Positions 32,848-43,120 of a stretch of DNA of 64,000 nt are shown piece by piece (within the stretch, counting starts at the first letter, position 1; the number at the start of each line of letters is the position of its first letter). The DNA is from Adiantum capillus-veneris (Eukaryota > Streptophyta > Polypodiopsida > Polypodiales > Pteridaceae). The DNA is taken from positions 5,347,001-5,411,000 of the forward strand of contig CM043967.1 in NCBI GenBank assembly GCA_014529385.2. The letters are read 5' to 3'. The notes below the pieces were generated by a model. It did no database searches. It saw only the letters and a list, made by a program, of their open reading frames with translations, and had not been told where the DNA came from. Both the position numbers and the translations under genes were made by a program.

Positions 32848-33000
32848 TAGGTCAATTAGCTCAGCCTCCACCACCATTTGGGCGGCCTCTCTTGTTGAGG
32901 TGTCGTGCAGGTTTCTCTCCAATTGCAAAGTGTCCAGTCTGCCCCTTTGGTTTAATTCCTTAGTTTCCACCAACTTATAAAGTTGTGACTTGCACGCGCG

Positions 33001-33047
<47 letters not shown>

Positions 33048-33446
33048 TAGGTCACTTAAGCTCAGCCTCCACCACCATTTGGGCGGCCCCTCTTGCTGAG
33101 GTGTCCTGCAGGTTGCTCTCCATTTGCCAAGTGTCCAGTTTGCCCCTTTGGTTTAATTCCTTAGTTTCCACCAACTTATAAAGTTGTCTTGCCGAGTGGC
33201 CCAAATTCCCTTATGGCGCACACATGCTTCCATACTCATCAGACTTTAGTGCAAACTGGCTCATCCAGTCCCAGATTGACCGACCTAGATTTCCGATGTG
33301 AGAAACCAGTTCAGTTGCAACTGTTTCACACTGGCCATGCAATGTCCACTTGCACCTTTTCAAGGGTTCTCGGAAAAACAAGTAAAAAAACATAAAAAAA
33401 AATATATAGTACATATTTAAAGAAGGCAATACACCTCTTGATGACA
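32121..33446 (-). repeat. 5' LTR of gypsy N, with two CA/CG microsatellite blocks
   Basis: Matches the 3' LTR at both ends. Inside, a block of about 200 bases is present twice (32771-32987 and 33000-33187). Each copy begins with a (CA)n tract, the second preceded by (CG)n, followed by CTGTAGGTCA and a near-identical stretch ending AACTTATAAAGTTG. The 3' LTR has a single copy with a short (CA)n at 26470-26490. Confidence 0.85.
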
Positions 33447-34627
33447 GTCTAGACGGCCTAGGGTGAATGGAGTTACTTGTGTATATCACCGAGAGCTGGA
33501 ATCACTTCCAGATTTGTATTGAAATGACCCCGACTTCTCCTCCATTTGGAACAAGTTACAGAACAGAGAGAACGAATATCCCTATTCTATTCAGGATGGT
33601 TACCTCTATCACCACCAAGCAATTTGCGTGGCGGAACCATTAAGAAAAAAAATCATGGAAGAAGCACATGCTTCGTCTTATGCGGGTCATCAGGAAATTC
33701 TCCCTACGACTTTAGCATTGGAAAGGTATTTCTTTTGGCCAAGCCTTAAATCATACATTGATCAATGTCAAGGAATGTCTGGTTTGCCAAAAGGTAAAGT
33801 ACGATCGACATAAGACACGTGGGTTATACAACTTTTACCTGTGCTTGATCAACCTTCGGAGAGTATTGCCATGGATTTTATTATCGATCTCCCAAAGACT
33901 CAGACCGGAAATGATGTGATCGAGACCATTGTGGACAAATTTAGCAAGCAAGCTCACTTTATTCTAGTCAGGAAAACAATCAAAGCGGATCATATGGCTA
34001 GGATTTTTCTAGCACAGATCTTTAAGCATCATGGGATGCCCAAGTCTATTATGAGTGATCGAGATCCTCGCACGATAGGAAATTTTTGGAGTGCTTTGTT
34101 TGATAACCTTGGCAAGAAGTTGAATCTTCTGCATATCATCCTCAAACAGACGGGCAGAGTGAGATCGCTAATTCTACAGTATTGGATATGTTGAAATCTT
34201 ATGTATTAGAAAGACTGTCTGACTGGGAGAAGTATTTGCCTCTTGTCGAGTACGCGTATAACAATACCGTCCATTTGTCTATGGGGAAAGCACCTTTTGA
34301 GATTCTTTATGGTAAGCCTTTGCTTCCACCAATCCTCGTCACTGAGGATAATGTTTTTTTGCAGCAATGAATTTGTCCGCGATTTGGACACGACCTACGA
34401 GCAAGTTGAAAGAGCCATTTTGCGCTCTCAGGAAAAACGAGCACAGAAGGAATCGGAATCTAGACTAAAGAAACAAGCGACTAAAGAAACAAGCGACGAC
34501 TCATAGAGGGAAAGTGGTAAAAAAATCCACTCGTTATTATGGGTCGTTTAAGATAATTGACCAAGTGCACGATGTGACGTTCCGATTAGACTTACCAAGT
34601 TCGGATCAACATGTACGTACGGCTCGT
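33447..34627 (+). pseudogene. Gypsy H, integrase (right of the nested element N)
   Basis: Continues the gypsy H frame directly after the duplicated gtcta, with coding sequence for NGVTCVYHRELESL. Integrase zinc region: KKIMEEAHASSYAGHQEILP, then ALERYFFWPSLKSYIDQC. Catalytic core: ESIAMDFIIDLPKTQTGNDV and SIMSDRDPRTIGNFWSALFD. A frameshift follows where the third acidic residue should be. The tail has LPLVEYAYNNTVHLSMGKAP and STRYYGSFKIIDQVHDVTFR. The sequence is cut at 34627 by the LTR of element M. Confidence 0.87.
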
Positions 34628-35849
34628 TGTAAGGTGCAGCGGAATGAATGTTGTATTTTCTCAAGATTAGTGATCTTTATTGCTCAAGGTTCCTTTTAGT
34701 TCTTAGGGAAGGAGAGAGCCTTCCGACTTATGGAGAGTGCTATGATCACGAACAAAGTGAGTGGATATTGTGCGTGCAAGTGAATGAGACTGAGAGAAGG
34801 AGAGAGAAGAGATACGACACCCGAGAGTTTGTAAAACCCTCCTCCGAAGGCCCCACTCGTCGGCGAGAGTGGTTTACTTTGATTGCACAAAGGTGTACAA
34901 TGTGAATGCAATGGACAGATGCAAGCTGGACTATGTCGATGACAACGACGGCTAAGGCTGAAATCTGCGATCTTCTAGGGCTGAATTCGGGGTCGTCTTC
35001 ATGGCTGAAAATGACTGTTTTCTTGCTGTTGTAATGGCTGAAAATGACTGATTTGTCGGGGGTTCTGCTGATGATAAAAAACGCTGAGATCCTGCACCTG
35101 CTAGGCTGTGTTTTATGGCAGATTTACACCTGCTGGAAAACGCTGCAATGGCTGATGATTAGGCTGGAAAAATGCTACCAAAAGGCAGGCTTCCCTAGCG
35201 TTAGTGCTTGCTGAAAAACGCTGATGTGAGAGGGGTCCTAAAGCTGATAAAATGCCACAAAATGCTGAGGTTTTGCTGTGGATGCCTAGCGTTAGTGAAG
35301 GCTGAAAAACGCTGATGGGGATCAGGTCAAAACGCCAAGTTCAGGTGCTTCTTGGCGATGGTTTGCTGTAGGGGAGAAAACGCCAGGCTGGGGTGTAGAT
35401 GCAGAAACGCCAAGGGATGGTTGAAGATGCAAAAAACGCCACGGGTGGTCTGAGGGGGTACTGCTGAGAAGTTGCCTGTTGAGCGGGAAGCTCCTGCTGC
35501 CTCTTCTGCCATTTAGTGCTAACTTGGGTTTGCTTATATATTAACTTAGCAAAATTGCCCTACCTACTTTTGTTGGAAAGTCACTTAAAAATTATAAGTG
35601 AAAATACCAATAAATAGGAAAATAGGCTAAATGCACTGGAAAATTTCCCTAACTGATGCTAACGGATTCTGATGGGAATTCCGATGATCATGCTGTGTGC
35701 AACCGGAGGATATGCATCTATGCTAAGTGACTGGGCATGCACGGTCTACGAATAGACTCACAAAAGTGCCAGATCAGACTGAACTGACTGAACCTTGTTG
35801 TGGTGTAGCTTGTCCACGGACACATAGGGTTGGGATGTGTCACGTGACA
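34628..35849 (-). repeat. 3' LTR of element M
   Basis: Plus-strand ends TGTAAGGTGCAGCGG and TGTGTCACGTGACA. The minus-strand start TGTCACGTGACACATC matches LTR R (TGTCACGTGCACATC). Its right-hand half shares AGTCACTT and AAAATTGCCCTACCTACTTTT blocks with LTRs Q and R. It contains many short CTGAAAAACGCTGA-type repeats at 35030-35470. Confidence 0.85.
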
Positions 35850-35861
35850 TCCCCTCCTTTT
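35850..35861 (-). promoter_or_regulatory. Polypurine tract of element M
   Basis: The minus strand reads AAAAGGAGGGGA immediately before the LTR start TGTCACGTG. Confidence 0.75.
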
Positions 35862-36160
35862 CAAAGTGAGGTACTGGTACAGAACTGTATGGCGTCGAGG
35901 GAGATCGCCAACAATATCCGGAATCTTGGAAGGGACTCTTCTTCGTCGGCCCACTCTGCTGTGTGGGTCGAGCGGTACTTGAACTTCATAAAGGTCTGCA
36001 ACGCTTGCTTCTTTGGGCCGCGCCGAAAGCGACACAAAGTCGTTTGAATCTCCTTTCTTGCTTCAACTTCGTCTAGAGTCGTGCTTCTTTCGTCTTCAAG
36101 AATCTCCATGGCTGAAAATTCCTGAAACCATCTCCAATACAAAACCATGAACATACCCAT
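35862..36160 (-). pseudogene. Element M 3'-terminal ORF, chromodomain-like
   Basis: A 99-codon minus-strand frame ending just before the polypurine tract. Residues MEILEDERSTTLDEVEARKE and FMKFKYRSTHTAEWADEEES resemble the end of a chromodomain as found at the C-terminus of gypsy integrases (pattern ..F.VKWKG....A.WE.EE). The match is weak. If right, the element once had integrase and the middle of pol was deleted. Confidence 0.4.
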
Positions 36161-36189
36161 TTCTTATAAAGTGAAGGAAAAAAATCTTG

Positions 36190-36720
36190 TCTTCTCTAAA
36201 GACTGTGTATGCAATGTAGATGAACAAATAGACGGAGTGACAACCTGTTCATCAAACACATGCAAACAATGATGGCTGTTTGATCGAAATCAATCAACTG
36301 TGGCAAATCACAATGGAAATGTCCATGCGCGGTGCTCATACAATCATGTGCTCGTTCAGAAACTGTGTCAGGCCAAGGAAGAGACATGGAATGTGACTTC
36401 CTACATACAAACTTTTCAACTTTTCATGAACAATCCGCATACATTCGTGCTCATCCATGAGAGAAACGTGCTCAACATACAATATGTCATGCCTAGGAAA
36501 AGGGATCACATAACGATGCTGACTAAAATACAGGAAACCTTCACGAATGAAACACTCGAACAATGCGTGCGTATCAATCATGCGAACACATAGTACTTCC
36601 TGTGATGGTTCTTTGGACCAAGGCTCGAGAGTCAAGATCGGTTCTTCGGGATCTATCAAATCTTCTTGTGGGGGATCTTAGGACCTTGACTCGAAAGCCA
36701 AGATCAATTCTTGGTGATTG
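36190..36720 (-). pseudogene. Conserved unassigned segment after the protease in element M
   Basis: Minus-strand frames carry EVLCVRMIDTHALFECFIRE, GFLYFSQHRYVIPFPRHD and SLPWPDTVSERAHDC with HGHFHCDLPQLIDFDQ. All have close counterparts in element R at 63590-63950. I do not recognise the domain; it is not RT or RNase H. A degenerate integrase zinc region or a pol linker are possible. In M it is broken by stops and a frameshift. Confidence 0.55.
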
Positions 36721-36837
36721 ATCGAATCTACAACGAGGTTAGCTTCGCTAAAAAAAGCATCAACTAACACATCATCCTTGTGAACAATCACATCTTGTTC
36801 ATGCAATTCATCATGCTTGTCTTTATCATCCAAATCA

Positions 36838-37623
36838 TCATTGTTCATGCAATTCATCATGCTTGTCTTTATCATCCAAATCATCATGCAAATCATGGTC
36901 AATCAAATCATCATCATGCTTCACACAATCATGCAAATCCTGTGTGTCATGCTGTGGAGAAAGAGAGACTGAGAGAATCTCCTTATCTCGAATCCTTTCA
37001 ATCTTGTCCTGCATATTAGCAATGAGAGATGGAGAAGGAACAATGTCCGCTCCATGAATGACAGTAGGAGAATCACTTTTGGCATTGAGAGTTAAGGTGT
37101 TAGCCTCCCAATCAACGAGAGGGTTTAGTTCACGAAACCATTTCATGCCTAAAATCATATCACATCCTGAGAGAGGAGAAACAACAAATCTTCTAGTGAA
37201 GGCAGTCTGTTGATTGCAAACATCACATCAAGGCACTCCTTCGTGATGAGAGCCAGAGACCTCGATAGGAGATCTCGGACTAACTTCGAGGCGGGCTCTC
37301 TCAACAAGAGAGGAATTTATCACATCATGCATACTACCTGGGATAAACAATATGACAAAACGGTGCCCCGACGTACGACCATAACATTTAATGAGAGAAT
37401 CATCAATGGGAGGGTCCTGAGAAACTTTGGGCACAATCGTGTTATCATTCATTGCATTGACAAATGTAGTGGGTGCTGTGGGTTCTTTAGATTCATTCGA
37501 TTCAAGCTTAGGACATGTTCTTTTTATGTGACCCTTAATGTGATAATGAAAACAACGACCTTCCTTAGAATAAGTGCTTTGTTCTTCCGACGTGATGTAT
37601 CCTCCTACAATTCCTTGTGCCAC
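36838..37623 (-). pseudogene. Element M zinc knuckle and protease, inactivated
   Basis: Knuckle CFHYHIKGHIKRTC near 37555 has Tyr in place of the second Cys; element R has CYQCHTKGHIRRDC. The protease core reads LFIPGSMHDVINSSLVERAR where R has FFDSGSMHDVISDSL, so the catalytic Asp is gone. MILGMKWFRELNPLVDWEAN is the second protease motif. After it comes an Asp/His-rich repeat (DLDDKDKHDELHEQ, two copies) encoded by a 60-base tandem repeat at 36780-36900. Confidence 0.75.
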
Positions 37624-38052
37624 CTTTTCATCTGGAGTAAGCTTAGGTTTAACAATTGTGTTAGCCTTACCCTTAGATTCATTGGAAGAATTCTTTGATG
37701 AATTACTGTTGGAAGATTGGTTAGAAGAGTTATCATTCTTACCATTCTTACCGTTCTTACCGTTCTGCAGGTTCTGAGAACTCTGCGAGGTACTTGTGGA
37801 AGTCTTGTTCTCCTTAGGCTTTCCCTTGTTGTGCTTTATCTCTTATGCGAGAGCAATCGCTACCGCCTTGTTGAGATTGATTGGATTTAATACCTCGATA
37901 TCATACTTGATATACTCGTCCAATCCAAAGAGAAAAGCCTCTTTGCGCTCATCATCCGACATGCGTAATTGGGTACCTAGCTGCAAAACACGATTAGAGA
38001 AAGACATAATCGGCATACCATTTTGCTTGAGAGCGCACCAATCGTCCTTCAA

Positions 38053-38748
38053 TCATGCAAGGTACTGAGGTGGCATAAACCACGCCTTGAGCTTGTCTTG
38101 GAAATCAGCCCCACTAAAAGAGAGGGACGTGAAATCGTCGGCTGCATCTAGGTGCGCGGCTAGCTGTGCCTCTTGCCATGCGTGGTACCAATTGATGGCA
38201 TCACCGGCAAGGTACATAGCTGCCGTCAAAACTTTGCTATTTCCTGTCTTCTTAGTTGTCGCAAAATAAGCATTAAGTTGATGCAACCAAGAATGAATAA
38301 CTGTAGCATCCATCTTACCGTCATACTTACTGAAAGTCAACTTTTCTGTAACTGGATGGTTGGAATCCGTGTCGTGACTTGCGCCACTTGACGAACTCCC
38401 ACGGTCTTTGGGTGGTTCGGTCTTCGAACCTAGGATGTGGGAAATAAATTCTTGATGACGAATCTCCCTTTGAGCTTCTCGTTCATCGCGCTCGCGTTGG
38501 AAAGCAAGTCGATTTTCTTCTTGTTTTGCGGCAAGAGCAATGCGCTCACGTTCCTGAGCAAGTCGATTTGCTTCTTGTCTATCCATCATGGCCATCATCT
38601 GCTTGACCACTGCATCCAGAGGGTTTGGCGTAGATGGCGAAGGGGGAGGGTTGAAGAAATCATCTCCGGGTGGGGACGAGTCTTCGTCGCCTCTCTCATG
38701 CTCATCACCTGTATGCGAAGTATCCATTCCGCTTCGGGTGACGACCAT
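38053..38748 (-). pseudogene. Element M gag, N-terminal and capsid part
   Basis: Open minus-strand frame of 231 codons from MVVTRSGMDTSHTGDEHERG. It has a Glu/Arg-rich coiled segment (AQERERIALAAKQEENRLAF) and then a capsid with KLTFSKYDGKMDATVIHSWL, NAYFATTKKTGNSKVLTAAM and WFMPPQYLA. The frame ends at a stop at 38053; capsid homology continues at 37843-38052 (SFSNRVLQLGTQLRMSDDER). It is highly similar to element R gag. Confidence 0.82.
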
Positions 38749-39220
38749 GCACTATGATCTTGGGGTCTTAAGCTCGCGAGGAACTTGGGTTCTTGAGGGT
38801 CTTGAGGTTTTTGAGGTCCTTGATTCGTGAGAATCTTGGGTTCTTGAGGATCTTGAGGTTCTTGGGGTTCTTGAGGTTTTCTTTCGCTTGCAAATCGCGT
38901 TGGAGAAGGATCTTCTCTTCACCCGAGTTCTACCCTTTTCTGCGGGCGCACCCCTTGGCGGTCTTGCGCTCACACCAAGGTTGCTTTTTCCCACCTCATG
39001 TCGATTGGCCGGCCGCTAAGTGCACGGTCTGCCCTCAATGAGTGAAAAGAGACACAAGGGGAGGCTGGACAAGCCCTTCTTTCTTGGGATTCCTGTCACT
39101 CTTCAACAAAACACGATTAGGAATCGCCATGCCAAAGTAAACTTGGGTTTGTGCGACCTCAACAAGCAAAAAAATTCTTGTGGTTCTTGTGGTTCTTTCC
39201 TTGAGTAATGCAGAACACTT

Positions 39221-39237
39221 CCAAAGCTCTGATACCA
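39221..39237 (-). promoter_or_regulatory. Primer binding site of element M (tRNA-iMet)
   Basis: The minus strand reads TGGTATCAGAGCTTTGG, the canonical plant tRNA-iMet primer site, one base inside the LTR. Confidence 0.9.
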
Positions 39238-39238
39238 A

Positions 39239-39610
39239 TGTAAGGTGCAGCGGAATGAATGTTGTATTTTCTCAAGATTAGTGATCTTTATTGCTCAAGG
39301 TTCCTTTTAGTTCTTAGGGAAGGAGAGAGCCTTCCGACTTATGGAGAGTGCTATGATTACGAACAAAGTGAGTGGATATTGTGCGTGCAAGTGAATGAGA
39401 CTGAGAGAAGGAGAGAGAAGAGATACGACACCCGAGAGTTTGTAAAACCCTCCTCCGAAGGCCCCACTCGTCGGCGAGAGTGGTTTACTTTGATTGCACA
39501 AAGGTGTACAATGCGAATGCAATGGACAGATGCAAGTTGGACTATGTCGATGACGACGACGGCTAAGGTTGAAATCTGCGATCTTCTAGGGCTGAATTCG
39601 GGGTCGTCTT
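39239..39610 (-). repeat. 5' LTR of element M, truncated
   Basis: 372 bases matching 34628 onward nearly base for base (TGTAAGGTGCAGCGG to GGGGTCGTCTT), then an abrupt switch to hAT H2. The remaining 850 bases of the LTR are missing. Confidence 0.88.
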
Positions 39611-40895
39611 GAGGACTGAACAATGGAAAAGGATGGTCCGAGCTATAGCTAATGTTGGCCACACAGATACATGGTCAGGGATGGAGTATAAGAAGATGTG
39701 CACTACAGTGCTTGATGAGCAGAAGGCTTTGATAGATAAGGCCTTGGTCCCGATCAAGGCAGGTTGGGAGCAGTTTGTGTGCACCATCATATCAGATGGC
39801 TGGAGTGATATTCGTAGGCGGCACATCATTAATATTCTTGTGTCATCTTGTCTTGGCACATACTTCTTACGCGATGTGGGATGCAGGGAAGGCCGGAGAT
39901 CACATCACATGTGAGTTTATCTTTGGGTACATCAAGAAAGCTATTGAGGAGATTAGGCCAGAGAATGTGGTACAGGTTGTGACTGACAATGCCTCAAATT
40001 GTAAGCTTATGGGTGAAACGGTCGAGACAACTTACCCTCGGTTTCTTGGACTCCATGTGCTGCGCATTGTCTTGACTTACTTATGGAGGATATAGGCAAG
40101 TTGCCTTGGGTATTTCCTGTTGTCACAGATGCCACTAAGTTGACCACCTTTTTCCGCAAAAAACATCAAGCTTTAGCTATCTTCAGGAGCCACAACACTT
40201 GACTTCGTGGGGCCCTCGAAGACTAGGTTTGCTTATATGCATATAGTGTTATAGAGACTCTTCAAATTGAGGGATCCACTTCTTCAGACAGTCGTGGACC
40301 CAAAGTGAAGATTGATGTACCACTCGCAGACGGAGCCCACTAAATACATACAACGACGGGTGCTCGATGAGTCCTTTTGGACACAGGTTTAGAGTTTGAC
40401 AGTGGCATTGTAGCCAATGTATGTGCTTCTAGGAGTCACAGACATGGAGGGCTCTACATTGGGCTTAGTCTATCATCTCTTCATGAGATGAAGAGACACA
40501 TTACAGAGTGAACGTTTTTGACACAGGACTGGTAAGTACTTGTCTTTTGATATTGATTATTGCTTTGGTTGCAAATCTTCTTGTTATCATTTGAGTTTGC
40601 CAATTCAACTTTGTTTTATTGCTGAAATTTTTAGCTGAGATGACATTTTGGCCATTGTTGAAAGGAGATGGACCTTTATGAGTCGTCCCATTCATGGGAT
40701 GGCTGCATTGCTTCATCCTTATTACAAGACACAAGTGCTTTTCCATGAGAGAAGTCTCTTGAAGCTCAAGGATGATTACATTAATATGATGTACGACATT
40801 GACGATAAGCTGGAGATTGATGCAGAGATGATCAGCTTTATGAACAATCTAGGACCATCCTTTGCTAGAGCTGTGGTGTTGAGGCCAGAGGCTCC
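39611..40895 (+). pseudogene. hAT transposase H2, partial (DUF659)
   Basis: Second copy of the H1 family. It starts in mid-gene: QWKRMVRAIANVGHTDTW, IISDGWSDIRRRHIINILVS, then in another frame CEFIFGYIKKAIEEIRPEN and VVQVVTDNASNCKLMG. Near 40640-40890 it shows GRWTFMSRP-like decay and MISFMNNLGPSFARAVVLRP. The N-terminal BED finger and C-terminal dimerisation domain are absent. It gives the uninterrupted allele for both insertions in H1 (MITE and T1). Confidence 0.8.
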
Positions 40896-41375
40896 AAGTA
40901 TGGGATGGAATTCGTATAGTAAGAGGGTGTCTAGGCTCAGTCAAGATCATGTAGGTCCCCCCCGTCGCACTTAGCAAGTTGATGGATTCTAGGAAGTGAA
41001 CTCAATAAAGGCACAAAGTCAAGGTGGGACCACAAAAGGAAAATACCCGACAGTTGGGCCACATTGCATTTTTGGATGCGGTCCCAATGAGGATAGATGG
41101 TCAGATGACCAGTGGGAGCCCAACGGAAGCACCTCCTAAAAATTAGGGAACTGCTATTTTGGGCCGTGAAATTTGTTCGCGTCATTACCTTCGGGATGAC
41201 AAGGGGAACATTTACAACTCTGCCGCGAAGTCAACTGGGCAACCAATCGGGAGATTTTTAGGCGGCAACCCCGAAATGGGAAAATGCTTGTAATCGCGCC
41301 AAGTGGCACATTTCTGTGCACTTTCCTCTTGCAGAAAAATGGGCGTTGAATTTTGTAGCTAGGAGGGCTCATTTG
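40896..41375. other. Unassigned 480 bases between hAT H2 and gypsy S
   Basis: No coding or repeat signal I can name. A poly-C run lies at 40957-40963. It could be distal LTR or flanking DNA. Confidence 0.35.
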
Positions 41376-42157
41376 TGAAACCCGTCACAGGTTAAGAGCT
41401 ATGGAGTGCTTCCTTTCCACTCTATGTACAGTGTGGTGCTAGGAGTGATGACCTGCACACTACATTTGACGGATGTACAGCTGTGTGGTTTCATGCTTTT
41501 GTGCTGAGGCAAGAGCCTCCTTGAGCAGGAATAGGAGTAGCTAACTGCTACTCCAAAGCAGGCAACTGCGAGGGTCATAACCTCACCAAACAGGTGCGTT
41601 GTTTTCAGTGTTGGTTATGCGCTGTATTTTGACTGTTTTTCAGCCATACGGACACCATAACTATTGGGAACAGTGCCCCACTGACGGAGGATAGTTCGGG
41701 GACTGTTTAGGGCTGAAAACAGGGCAAAAACCAGTAAATACAGCGAGCTGAATTTACTGTTTTTGGGCAGAAATCAAAGGGTTTATGCAGGTGGAAGTGA
41801 GCTCTTGCAAGGGAATTGGTTTCGCGCAAGTTTTGGGGCTGTTATGCTACCGAAATTTGGCCAAAACAGGTGGTATCTAGTTGGATACAGGTAAAGGATT
41901 CCGAGGACTCTACTTTGTAATTTACCCTCTCAAAGAATGAAGAAATACCGAAAGGGGCGCCAATTTTGGGGCCTACAGGTTGTCGAGTCTGCTCGGAGCA
42001 CTCTAGCTTCCGAGCCATGTGTGTACTTAAGTGTTAATTCCCGTCGCAGGTTCCTTTTGGAAAGTACTCTCTCTTTTTGTGTGTGTGTGTGTGTGTGTGT
42101 GTAAAGTAAAGAATTTCGGGTGAAAGCCAAAGCTTACCGCCCTGCGGGCCGGTTTCA
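41376..42157 (+). repeat. 5' LTR of gypsy S (proposed)
   Basis: Begins TGAAACCCG and ends CCGGTTTCA, which are inverted copies, and is followed at once by a primer-site-like TGGTTCCGTTGCC (similar to that of gypsy N). It contains the shared LTR motif at 41941-41973 and a (GT)n tract at 42077-42102. Only one LTR is present, so boundaries rest on the terminal repeats and primer site. Confidence 0.6.
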
Positions 42158-42170
42158 TGGTTCCGTTGCC
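42158..42170 (+). promoter_or_regulatory. Primer binding site of gypsy S (non-iMet)
   Basis: TGGTTCCGTTGCC directly follows the LTR end TTTCA. It shares TGGTTCC with the primer site of gypsy N. The tRNA is not identified. Confidence 0.5.
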
Positions 42171-42205
42171 ATGACATCAATCAGTTTTTCCTCAAGAAGT
42201 TTGTT

Positions 42206-43120
42206 TTGGGTAAAGACTCAGAGTTCAGGAACGTGGGATTACACTATGGCCGACAAAGGGAAGGGCATTATAAAGAGGGTTCCTCTTTGAAGGATAGATA
42301 TGAAGTTCCTATGGTGTTCGAGATTGACGAGAGCTCACGGCCACGTCAATCTGTACCTCCTGTTGATGTGAATGTCCCTCCAGTAGTACAGGGCTTTATG
42401 ACTGGGCAACTTGAGGATGATGCGTTCAGGACTCAGTTAGTTGCTGCGGTGAATGTCTTTTCGTAACTGGTGTAGAACCCAAGGTTTATGGAGTTCTTGC
42501 AAGCGCAACCAGTGCAACAACAAAATAGGCATCTCACATCGCGAACAGAGCTTGTTGAGGCTCAAGCCTAGGTACTTCATGCGAATCAGCAGGATAGGGA
42601 ACACTCGCATGTTGCGGAGTCAGAGGCTCCAAAACAGGTTCCTCCCGTCCTTGAACATGTGGTTGAAACGCCTATTCCACAGGCTATGCCAGTTCAGCCC
42701 GCCACCTTTCAGAGCCCAAATGCTGTCTTGAACGGACAGAGAACTGGATACCAGGCAATGCACCCAGTTTTCCCACCACCCACGGTACATCCTTGGTATT
42801 TCGGGGGTGGATTTGTGTTCCAGAGTATGGCTTCCTTTTCTGACCCCTGTTCTAGAATATGGCTGGTAGTCACAGGGGTCAGAAAAGGCCACCAAAGACA
42901 AGGATTCAGCCGGGACTTCTGGAGCACAGGCAAAGAAACAGAAAAGGAAGCCTTTTGTGCGCAAGTCGCTCGAGGAAAAGAAGGTCCTAATGGCTGAAAA
43001 TAAATGCTTTTTATGCGAGTAGCCTGGTCACTTTGCTACCAATTGTCCACAAAGGAAAAGACCAGCTGACTCAGATGATAAAAAAGACCAAAAATGTAAG
43101 AAGCCTAACCCACGGTAGGT
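42206..43120 (+). pseudogene. Gypsy S gag, shortened
   Basis: An N-terminal frame 42206-42466 (YEVPMVFEIDESSRPRQSVP). The capsid is largely missing or scrambled. A knuckle-like AENKCFLCE, stop, then PGHFATNCPQRKRP lies at about 42995-43060. Two direct copies of a GACCCCTGTT/CACAGGGGTC-containing stretch near 42840-42880 form an inverted repeat. Confidence 0.55.

Larger units (their letters stand above)
25580..33446 (-). mobile_element. Gypsy element N (minus strand), nested in gypsy H
   Basis: An LTR element of 7.87 kb with LTRs of about 1.33 kb at both ends, a polypurine tract next to the 3' LTR and a primer site next to the 5' LTR. Perfect 5-base target duplication gtcta (25575-25579 and 33447-33451). 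The flanking gypsy H reading frame continues across the gap. Coding order on the minus strand is gag, zinc knuckle, protease, RT/RNase H, integrase and C-terminal tail, all decayed. Confidence 0.9.
34628..39610 (-). mobile_element. Gypsy-like element M (minus strand), lacking recognisable RT
   Basis: 3' LTR 34628-35849, polypurine tract, interior with gag, zinc knuckle and protease, tRNA-iMet primer site and a 5' LTR truncated at 39610. The left flank is gypsy H and the right flank is hAT H2, so it is not a simple insertion in one target; the 5' LTR end was lost. The interior of only 3.4 kb has no RT or RNase H motif. The same family is seen on the plus strand as element R at 59789-64000. Confidence 0.8.

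Noticed and set aside
36780-37019. His/Asn/Ile-rich plus-strand ORF
   Set aside because: It is the antisense of the Asp/His-rich repeat in element M and has no independent support.
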